A stretch of 64,000 nt of DNA from assembly GCA_028285085.1 (NCBI GenBank), contig JANQQI010000113.1:1-64000 (forward strand). The letters run 5' to 3'. Numbering within the stretch: the stretch's first letter is position 1; every line of letters starts with the position of its first letter. Both the position numbers and the translations under genes were made by a program. This DNA comes from Saprospiraceae bacterium. GTDB lineage: Bacteria > Bacteroidota > Bacteroidia > Chitinophagales > Saprospiraceae. This document shows positions 20,173-28,438 of this stretch, in pieces. The notes beneath the pieces are model-generated. The model worked only from the letters and a program-made list of their open reading frames with translations. It did not search any database and had not been told where the DNA came from.

Positions 20173-23028
20173 GTACCATTGATAAAACCCGAAAGAGAAT
20201 AAAACCAATCCTATCCACCACCAACGATGGTAACCTAATTGGGCATGAATCGCTTGTGTATCACCAATCGTAATAAAGGGCGACCATAAAAAGGGATGGG
20301 CATCATGATGATCTGCGAGAGATAAGTAATTGAGTTTTGCGCGTTGATTAGCTATATCTTTAGGATATCCATCCTGAATTTCATCGTAAAACAACTCCAT
20401 CATTAGAAGTGCCTTATCATCGGCCACTTTCCAAAGTGTGGTATTAATACATCCTGCTCCGGCATATGAAAAACTTCGTGCCAAGCTAATCACGCCTTCT
20501 CCTTCACGTAGTTCACCGATACCTGTTTCACAAGCACTTAAAGTCACCATATCTGCTCGTAGGGCTACGTTGTAAATATCTTTTGTAAATAAATATTCAT
20601 TTTCAATTGTATCATAAACTTCAGAAAAAGCAAGAAAGCTGTAATCACCATCAACATCGTCTGCTTTTCCATGTGTAGCGAGGTGAATGATCTGATGTTT
20701 TTTTGAAAGATTCGTGAACTCATCCTCTGTCGCTTTACGGCCGCTTATTACTGTTCCTCGCCCGAGTGTTGCCGAGACACTTTCTGCTTCGGGAATATTA
20801 TAAACCAAAGGCGTCAATCTCGTAGAACGTAAATGAAAACTCCGAGTAATTGTGCCAAAGGACGGCGCAAAGGCAATAAAAGATTCCTCTGCAATATCGT
20901 CTCGTTTATCGATCATTTCTTTCAGCAAGGTGCTTGAATAACAATAACTGACAGCATAATCCCGAATCAGATATGCGTGATTCTTATACAAGTGTGTCAC
21001 TTCTGGCGGGCTCATCAAAAATGATTCAAAGGGAATGCCCGCAAGGATGCTCCCAGGAATAATGATCAATCGCTCCGGTAAATCCTCTTTTACCGGCATA
21101 ATGAGTTCCTGATACAAGTCAAAAGCGGCAATCGTATAATCAAGGTGGTATTCGCTGGGCAGATTAAATGGATACTGGAATCGAATAATTCCTTCTCGCA
21201 AAGCTGTCACCCACTCCTCAAGTGGATACGATTTCGCAAGGCGTTTAACCTGAAATTGATCTTTTTTAATTAGAAAGAGAAATACAGCTTCTTCCCCGAC
21301 GAAATACTCTAAGATGGCCTGGTCAGAGTCAATGATATCTTGTATTTCGGCAATTTGGATAGTGCTCAGATCATATTTAAGTTGATAATACTGAGGATAA
21401 TTTTCTTCAAAATGAGCGATTAGTTGGTTTAGCTGTTGTTTCAAGTCAAAAATATTGCTGTTATATCGCGCTAAACTTGTAAGATCACGTTGCTCTATTA
21501 TTTTTTGTTCTTCTTCGTTTTTTAGTTTCTCATAAGTCGTGATATCTGTTTTAATTTTCGTTTCTTTTTCAATTAAGTCTTCTGGAATACCTGCAAAACG
21601 TTTTGCTTTCGAGAGTCGAAGTGCTTCCAGCAGCACAAAGCTGGAACTATACTCGCATCGCCGGAAGGCTTCATGAAGATATTTTTCGTTTTGGGTTTGT
21701 AAAAAAAGAGCGTAACTCACTTCGATAGCATCGTTAAAAATATGTTGATAACGCTCAGCTAGAATTTCTTTTGACGTCTCCTCTTGAAACTCGGATCTAA
21801 ATTTATTGAGTAGATCGATCAAATGGGTGTAAGCTTCATTGGCTAAGAGGAGATGGTCACTGGATTGTTTTCGATACATTTCCCAATGTATTCTTGCCTT
21901 AATATCTAAAGCTTCCAGTATTTGAACGTTATAGTTTGCCTTGAAATCCAATTGACGAGGCTGGTAACCAAAGGCATCCAGTGCAAAATTGATTTTCTTA
22001 AGGGCTATTGTTGGCTCGTTTTGTAAAAAGCGTATTTCTGCAATCTTAGCGAGGCAAATTGCTGTTTCAGGATGCTCATCGCCAAATATAGCGTGATTAG
22101 TGCGATGTGCTTTTTCGTAATATGCTTTTGCCTCAACTATTGCTCCCATCTCTAGCTGACTATCAGCCATTGCGTAATAATTACTTGCTACTTCAGGGTG
22201 ATTCTCGCCAAGTACCTCTAGCCGGATCGCCAAAGCTTCACGAAAATGTTGCATTGCTTTTTTGTAGTTCTTGAGGCCGTGGAAGATGAGGCCCTGAGTA
22301 TAAATAATTCGCGCTCCTTGAGAAGAACTAATAAGCCCATGCCTGTTGTTTATAACATAGGCAAAGTCTATTGCATTTTTTGCTTTTACAAATTCCTTTT
22401 TCTGATAATAGCAGGTGGCAATGTTATTAAAATCGCTAGCCATTTTATAATACTCTCCTCCAAATGAATTAATTGTTATTGATGACGTGTTTCTAAAAAA
22501 ATTTAATGATCTAGCAATATCACCTTTGTAGTTAAGGCAGATGGCAATATTATTATGTGTAACGCCTATTCTAGGATCATCATCTGACAAAGTCTTCTTA
22601 TACAAAATCAAGGCCTGCTCATAATACTCAATAGCTCGATCATAATCAGCCATATAATCATAATAAATCCCAATGAGTACGTAAGCATCGCCAATCTCCT
22701 TGGCATCCTCTGGTAAAGTTGCTTGCATTATTTCTAACGCCCGCTGTAAATAATTTAGAGCTTTAGAATACTCTGCCACATCTAAATAACAACTCCCCAA
22801 GTGATAATAAATCTTAGCTGTCTCTTTACTTATTTCACCACAAACAGATAAATAAATCTCTAAGGCATTATATAAAACAGGTATGGCATCTTTAGGACGG
22901 TATTGACGTTCTAAATCAGTAGCTTCTTTCAATAATAACCTAGCCGCAGTTGTATCGCGTTGAGTTTGTCCGAATAAAAGATTGAAAGAAAAAATAGAAA
23001 GGGATAAGACCGTACAGACGTACCTCAT
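20161..23028 (-). CDS. TPR repeat and CHAT domain-containing protein (signal peptide, C-terminal TM)
   Basis: TPR array; CHAT motifs HLATHGKAD and TLSACETGIGELREGEGVISLARSFSYAGAGCINTTLW; C-terminal WWWIGLVLFSFGFYQWYKKS. Start MRYVCTVLSLSIFSFNLLFGQ preferred. Confidence 0.9.
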   Translation of the reverse strand: MRYVCTVLSLSIFSFNLLFGQTQRDTTAARLLLKEATDLERQYRPKDAIPVLYNALEIYLSVCGEISKETAKIYYHLGSCYLDVAEYSKALNYLQRALEIMQATLPEDAKEIGDAYVLIGIYYDYMADYDRAIEYYEQALILYKKTLSDDDPRIGVTHNNIAICLNYKGDIARSLNFFRNTSSITINSFGGEYYKMASDFNNIATCYYQKKEFVKAKNAIDFAYVINNRHGLISSSQGARIIYTQGLIFHGLKNYKKAMQHFREALAIRLEVLGENHPEVASNYYAMADSQLEMGAIVEAKAYYEKAHRTNHAIFGDEHPETAICLAKIAEIRFLQNEPTIALKKINFALDAFGYQPRQLDFKANYNVQILEALDIKARIHWEMYRKQSSDHLLLANEAYTHLIDLLNKFRSEFQEETSKEILAERYQHIFNDAIEVSYALFLQTQNEKYLHEAFRRCEYSSSFVLLEALRLSKAKRFAGIPEDLIEKETKIKTDITTYEKLKNEEEQKIIEQRDLTSLARYNSNIFDLKQQLNQLIAHFEENYPQYYQLKYDLSTIQIAEIQDIIDSDQAILEYFVGEEAVFLFLIKKDQFQVKRLAKSYPLEEWVTALREGIIRFQYPFNLPSEYHLDYTIAAFDLYQELIMPVKEDLPERLIIIPGSILAGIPFESFLMSPPEVTHLYKNHAYLIRDYAVSYCYSSTLLKEMIDKRDDIAEESFIAFAPSFGTITRSFHLRSTRLTPLVYNIPEAESVSATLGRGTVISGRKATEDEFTNLSKKHQIIHLATHGKADDVDGDYSFLAFSEVYDTIENEYLFTKDIYNVALRADMVTLSACETGIGELREGEGVISLARSFSYAGAGCINTTLWKVADDKALLMMELFYDEIQDGYPKDIANQRAKLNYLSLADHHDAHPFLWSPFITIGDTQAIHAQLGYHRWWWIGLVLFSFGFYQWYKKS

Positions 23029-23106
23029 AGTAGTTATTTTGTGTTTTGCTTTTTCCAAAATAACAAAAAGAACACAAACCCACAAACACGTTACTAAGTA
23101 CTACCT

Positions 23107-24396
23107 TTAAACCAAACGAAGACGACGATAGTAGAATGTCAAAGAAATCCCTCGGGCTAACATAAATAGCAGAAATGCTAACCATAGCCCATGATTATCC
23201 AATAGAGGGAATAGAGCATAATGCAATGGTAAGTAAATCAATAACGACAGTAACATACTATTCCTCATTTCACGCGCTGCCGTTAAGCCAATAAAGATAC
23301 CATCCCAAAGGTAACACGGCGTCGCTAGCAAAGGAAAAATAATCATCCAAATGAGGTAAACCCCAGTCGCTTCAATGAGATAAAGCTCATCCGTAAAAAA
23401 CGACACTAAATAGCCCCCAAAGAATAAATACGCTATTCCAAAAAGCCCAGCTAAACCCATTCCCCAAATAAATATCTGCCGGATCGCATACCTTAGTCGT
23501 TTTGAGTCAGAAGCACCAACGTATTTACCAACCAGGCTTTCCGCCGCGTAAGCAAATCCATCGACCCCATAGGACATCCAGTTTAAAAATTGCAATAAAA
23601 TCGTGTTAACTGCTAATATGGTTTCGCCCGCTAAAGAGGATTGGCTATACAAAAATCCAAAAGCAAACGTCAGACAAAAAGTGCGTAAGAAGATATCACC
23701 ATTGATCTGCATAAAACGTTGCAATCGCTCCCAAGCTAAAATCTGACGCCAATCGAGCTTGACAAAATCACGACCATAGCGTAAATACAAAAGCATAAGG
23801 CCTATGATAAGTCCCAGATACTGCGCTCCGACCGTCGCATAAGCCACTCCATCAACCGACATATCCAACCATTTGACGCAAATGACGTTGCCCACGATGT
23901 TCGCAACGTTGATCACAATGGTCAGTAATAACGGAAAAAAGGCATTCTGCATGCCAAAGAACCACCCAAATAAAGCATAGAGCATCAGTGTGGCCGGAGC
24001 AGCCCAAATTCTGATACTAAAATAGGTATCAACTAGTGGCAACTGTGCTTCGGATAAGTTCATCAGCCAGTACGTTAATCTGGCAAAAGGCAACTGCAGT
24101 AAAATGATTAGCGCTGCCAAAGTCAAAGCTAATACCGTCGACTGCATCAAAATTTGCTGTGCTTTGCTTCGACTACCCTCTCCGTATGCTTGTGCAGTCA
24201 TCCCCGTCGTCCCCATTCGCAAAAAACCAAAGTTCCAGTACAAGAAGTTGAATATCATCGTTCCTACACCAACAGCCCCCAAATGTAAGGCAGAGATTTG
24301 CCCCATCAGGATCGTATCCACAGTACTCAATAGAGGTACCGAGATATTACTGATAATATTTGGAATGGCAAGCCTAAGTATTTCTTTGTTCATCAC
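23107..24396 (-). CDS. MATE family efflux transporter
   Basis: MNKEILRLAIPNIISNISVPLLSTVDTILMG..., multi-TM MATE/DinF-like sequence. Confidence 0.9.
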   Translation of the reverse strand: MMNKEILRLAIPNIISNISVPLLSTVDTILMGQISALHLGAVGVGTMIFNFLYWNFGFLRMGTTGMTAQAYGEGSRSKAQQILMQSTVLALTLAALIILLQLPFARLTYWLMNLSEAQLPLVDTYFSIRIWAAPATLMLYALFGWFFGMQNAFFPLLLTIVINVANIVGNVICVKWLDMSVDGVAYATVGAQYLGLIIGLMLLYLRYGRDFVKLDWRQILAWERLQRFMQINGDIFLRTFCLTFAFGFLYSQSSLAGETILAVNTILLQFLNWMSYGVDGFAYAAESLVGKYVGASDSKRLRYAIRQIFIWGMGLAGLFGIAYLFFGGYLVSFFTDELYLIEATGVYLIWMIIFPLLATPCYLWDGIFIGLTAAREMRNSMLLSLLIYLPLHYALFPLLDNHGLWLAFLLFMLARGISLTFYYRRLRLV

Positions 24397-24421
24397 CCTT
24401 TGGGAAGCAGTTAGTATATAA

Positions 24422-24452
24422 TTGTTTTTGAATATTAATTGCGCTAAATTTG
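24422..24452 (+). promoter_or_regulatory. Candidate Bacteroidota promoter (TTG-20bp-TAAATTTG)
   Basis: TTG at 24422-24424 and TAAATTTG at 24445-24452, 8 bp before a small ORF start. Confidence 0.45.
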
Positions 24453-24459
24453 CGGCGCG

Positions 24460-24627
24460 ATGATCAACTTTGCGGACAATTTTGCGTACCCCACAGATAG
24501 TCGTTCATTCGTAGCAGATACTCAATTCACCAATACGAAACGCAAAGCTCGTGATATCTTGGGAGAAAATGAGTTGATTGATGCTGAAATTACTAAGCTA
24601 AGAATTTCAAATTTACTGCGGTGTTGA
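24460..24627 (+). CDS. Small hypothetical ORF, 55 aa
   Basis: MINFADNFAYPTDSRSFVADTQFTNTKRKARDILGENELIDAEITKLRISNLLRC*; just downstream of a promoter-like sequence. Confidence 0.35.
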   Translation: MINFADNFAYPTDSRSFVADTQFTNTKRKARDILGENELIDAEITKLRISNLLRC

Positions 24628-24728
24628 TTCAGCTAAATCGCCCCAATAGAAATTTGATTAACTCAAGTTGCATTTACTATTAAAGCAGGGAAGAATCGGC
24701 ACAGTTTCTTCCGCTTACAATAAATAAT

Positions 24729-27419
24729 ATGAAAGTAGGTATTCTCTTTGGTGGCCCCTCACGCGAGCGTGAAATCGCTTTTGCTGGTGGACGAACCGTT
24801 TACGATAATCTCAATAAATCACTCTTTGAGCCCGTTCCTATTTTTGTGGATAGCCACCGTCAATTCATCCTGCTTGATTGGAAATACATATATAAAGGTA
24901 CAATCCGCGATTTCTATCCGCCGGTCAACCATCTCCCCCCTTCTCCCAACGCCTTTCAGGTTTATCTCGAAAGTTTAGGATCATTAACGGCCGAAGAGCA
25001 AGACAAGATGATGCAAGAAGTCGGCCGTAGGATCGAGCCGTCAGAGCTTTTATCTTTAATTGATGTTGCTTTCCTGGCGCTGCACGGCAGCTACGGTGAG
25101 GATGGACAAATCCAAGGACAAATGGAAAGTCTAGGGATTCCCTATACCGGCAGTGGAATACGCGCTTGTGCCATCGGGATGGATAAGGCCTTTCAAAAGA
25201 AGATGATGCAAGCGGGCCAGTTTCACTGTCCCATAGTAGAGGTCATCAGTCGACAAGACTGGTACAACATGGAAATTGCCTCCCTTTATCAGCGTTTATC
25301 CCAAAGTATTGGTTTTCCGATGGTCATCCGTCCGGCAAACCAGGGGTCTTCTATCGGCGTAGCCATTATTGACGAAGCGGCTGGCCTTGGTGGTTTTACG
25401 GAAGCTGTCGATCGTGCTTTTTTCCGTCAGACGATCACCGCAACTTATTGGAATAGCCTAAATGAAGCACAGCGTATTAATGACGTCCGTGAGTTGACCG
25501 ATATTCGAGATGGCCTTGGATTTCCACTTGATATTGCAGGACAGACGATTTACCACCCGGAGGAATTACTCTCCTTTTTGAATCGTGAGTTGTCACAAAA
25601 AGAAAGCGTAACCCTAGAAGCACATCTAAGTGAACAAACCGTTATCATTGAAGAATTTATTGAAGGGAAAGAATTTTCGTGTATTGTTTTAAAAAAGGAA
25701 GATGGTCAAATCATTGCCTTACCGCCTACTGAGATCGTAAAAGGTAAGGAAGTGTTCGATTATCGATCCAAATACTTACCGGGCCTTTCCCGAAAAGTAA
25801 CCCCAATCGATCTGCCGCACGATCAGATCAATGCTATACGTACGGAATGTGAGCGATTATTCCGTTATCTGGAATTCAATACCTACGCTCGTATTGACGG
25901 TTTCATCAAATCCGATCAAACCATCATTCTCAATGATCCCAATACGACCTCGGGGATGCTGCCTTCGTCTTTCTTCTTTCACCAAGCCGCCGAAATTGGG
26001 CTCAATCCGTCCCAGTTTCTCACCTACATTATTCGGATTTCGCTCCAGGAAAGACAAGAGACGGCACTTGAGCGCTCTAATCTCGAATCACTCATCAATC
26101 AGTTAGACCAGGATATCCAAGCTTTGCGTAGTAAAAGCGGTGGTAAACGAAAAATCGCCGTGTTCCTCGGTGGTTATTCCTTTGAAAGACACATCTCGGT
26201 AGAAAGTGGAAGAAATATTTTTGAAAAGCTGGCTAGTTCCACCAAATACGATCCGATTCCGATTTTCCTAACCGGCAATGCCAAAGGACATGAATTGTAT
26301 CAAATTCCTATCAATCTGCTCCTAAAAGATAATGCCGACGATATTCGAGACAAGATTGTTACCTATGCCCCTCACCCAGTTGTGGAATCCATAAAAGCGA
26401 ATTGCTCGGATATCACACGAAAGTTTGCTTCACAGCATACCGTCTTTGCCCCCCAAAAGATCAGTTACACTGAACTAGCTGAAATGGTCGATGGTGTCTT
26501 TATCGCCCTACATGGCCGCCCCGGTGAAGATGGTACGGTGCAGCAAAAACTCGAAGCACTTGGCTTACCTTACAATGGCTCGGCCTTCGATTCTTCGCAG
26601 ATTACCATTAATAAATACGATACGCTCCAACTGCTAAAACAACATGGTTTTCCGGTAGCCAATCAACAGCTGATTCGAAAAGCCGATTTTTTGGCGAACA
26701 CCTCGGAGACTATTGCCTTTATCGAAGCAAACTTTGATTATCCTTTTATCGCTAAACCCGTTGATGATGGTTGTAGCTCAGCGGTAAAAGTCATCCGAAA
26801 TCGCGAGCAGATTGAAGTGTTTTTGGGCACTATCTTTCGAGATACTGAGCCACTGCCCGAGGCAGCGCTGGCCACTTTGCAGCTCAAACCTAAAGAAGAG
26901 TTTCCTCAGAAAAATACCGTGCTTATCGAAAGCCTAGTGACCGCCGAAGGCGCTCAACACTTCTTGGAAATCACTGGCGGATTGACAACGCATTACCGAA
27001 ACGGCGAATTGGTGTACGAAGTATTCGAACCTTCTGAGGCACTGGCTGGAGGCGAAATCCTCTCACTCGAAGAGAAATTTCTGGCCGGCGAAGGGCAAAA
27101 CATTACCCCCGCCCGCTTTGCCGATAATACCAGCGATTATGAGTATATTGCGGCCCAAGTGAAAAAAAGCCTTGAAAAAGCCGCCCGACTGTTGGGCGTT
27201 AAAGGCTACGCTCGCATCGACGCCTTTGTACGTATCTACGAAGATTTGCGGGCCGAAACTATTATCATTGAAGTAAACTCCCTGCCGGGTATGACACCCG
27301 CAACCTGCATATTTCATCAGGCCGCCATCAATGGCTACAAGCCTTATGACTTTATTGATCAAATCCTAGAATTTGGTTTCTATGAAAGAGACATTCGCGA
27401 AGGTGTGGCTCAAGCTTAA
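24729..27419 (+). CDS. ddl: Tandem-fused D-alanine--D-alanine ligase (two Ddl/ATP-grasp halves)
   Basis: Two N-terminal signatures MKVGILFGGPSREREIA and KRKIAVFLGGYSFERHIS; two C-terminal signatures LNDPNTTSGMLPSSFFFHQAA and IEVNSLPGMTPATCIFHQAA. Confidence 0.88.
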   Translation: MKVGILFGGPSREREIAFAGGRTVYDNLNKSLFEPVPIFVDSHRQFILLDWKYIYKGTIRDFYPPVNHLPPSPNAFQVYLESLGSLTAEEQDKMMQEVGRRIEPSELLSLIDVAFLALHGSYGEDGQIQGQMESLGIPYTGSGIRACAIGMDKAFQKKMMQAGQFHCPIVEVISRQDWYNMEIASLYQRLSQSIGFPMVIRPANQGSSIGVAIIDEAAGLGGFTEAVDRAFFRQTITATYWNSLNEAQRINDVRELTDIRDGLGFPLDIAGQTIYHPEELLSFLNRELSQKESVTLEAHLSEQTVIIEEFIEGKEFSCIVLKKEDGQIIALPPTEIVKGKEVFDYRSKYLPGLSRKVTPIDLPHDQINAIRTECERLFRYLEFNTYARIDGFIKSDQTIILNDPNTTSGMLPSSFFFHQAAEIGLNPSQFLTYIIRISLQERQETALERSNLESLINQLDQDIQALRSKSGGKRKIAVFLGGYSFERHISVESGRNIFEKLASSTKYDPIPIFLTGNAKGHELYQIPINLLLKDNADDIRDKIVTYAPHPVVESIKANCSDITRKFASQHTVFAPQKISYTELAEMVDGVFIALHGRPGEDGTVQQKLEALGLPYNGSAFDSSQITINKYDTLQLLKQHGFPVANQQLIRKADFLANTSETIAFIEANFDYPFIAKPVDDGCSSAVKVIRNREQIEVFLGTIFRDTEPLPEAALATLQLKPKEEFPQKNTVLIESLVTAEGAQHFLEITGGLTTHYRNGELVYEVFEPSEALAGGEILSLEEKFLAGEGQNITPARFADNTSDYEYIAAQVKKSLEKAARLLGVKGYARIDAFVRIYEDLRAETIIIEVNSLPGMTPATCIFHQAAINGYKPYDFIDQILEFGFYERDIREGVAQA

Positions 27420-28296
27420 AGCAATCGGTAAAGAAATATACCTGTTTGCATCAAGTATGGTTTTTTTGAAAAACTTTGGGGGCGTCGTCGCTTTGCTGAG
27501 TTTTCTGACTTTTTGCACCTTTTGGTGGATGCACTGCTTCACCAACCACGGCGAATCATTGCAAGTCCACGATTATCGCAATATGCTACTCGAAGACGCT
27601 ATCGAGAAAGCACAAAGTCGCAGCTTTGAAATTGTTGTCAACGATTCGACCTTCCTGCCCGGGCGAGAGCCCGGTATCGTGCTGGATCAAACACCGGCAC
27701 CACTATCACGCGTGAAGGAAAATCGAAAAATATATCTTTCAATCACCAAAACGATTCCAGATAAAGAATACGTCCCTGCGCTGGTTGGTGGGAATGATGA
27801 TCTGAGGAACTTTACCCGTAAGTGTGAAAAATTACAATTCGTCACCGAAGTTGTAGGGCGACGCTACAGTAATCGACTTGAGCCCAATACTATTCTCGAA
27901 GTGATTTATCGCAATGATACCATCACCGATCAACTTAAAGAAGGCTATCAAGTACCAGTTGGAGATACAATCCAGTTGGTCGTTTCTCAACGTGGCGGCG
28001 GCAGTGTCCCAATCCCAGAGCTCGTTTGCAAACGTTATGACGCGGCCATATTTCTCATCGGTAATTACAACCTCAATATTGGCTCTGTGATCGAAGATGC
28101 GACCGTTTCCGATCGTAATTCAGCTTATGTCTGGCAACAAAAACCACGTTACAGTGCTAACGGTCAAGTCAGAATTGGCGAGCAAATTGATATCTATCTC
28201 ACACAACGTATTCCTGAAAGCTGTACCGGCAAAAGCATTGAAAACCCAGATGCACCATCTTCTGGTAGCGACGGAGAGTCATTTGATGAGAATTGA
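27382..28296 (+). CDS. PASTA domain-containing protein
   Basis: Single TM then repeated PASTA units (LLEDAIEKAQSRSFEIVVNDSTFLPGREPGIVLDQTPAPLSRVKENRKIYLSITK...); start overlaps the ddl 3' end. Confidence 0.85.
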   Translation: MKETFAKVWLKLKAIGKEIYLFASSMVFLKNFGGVVALLSFLTFCTFWWMHCFTNHGESLQVHDYRNMLLEDAIEKAQSRSFEIVVNDSTFLPGREPGIVLDQTPAPLSRVKENRKIYLSITKTIPDKEYVPALVGGNDDLRNFTRKCEKLQFVTEVVGRRYSNRLEPNTILEVIYRNDTITDQLKEGYQVPVGDTIQLVVSQRGGGSVPIPELVCKRYDAAIFLIGNYNLNIGSVIEDATVSDRNSAYVWQQKPRYSANGQVRIGEQIDIYLTQRIPESCTGKSIENPDAPSSGSDGESFDEN

Positions 28297-28438
28297 CAAA
28301 TACCATTCTTTTGCACCGAACACTGGCGGTTAAGAGGCAACAAAAGCAATTATTCTCCGTTCTCCAAATTGATGTACGAAAGCAGACCGACTGGAATCGG
28401 TTAGAAGGCTGAAACGATTAAAAAATTATTTATTCTGT

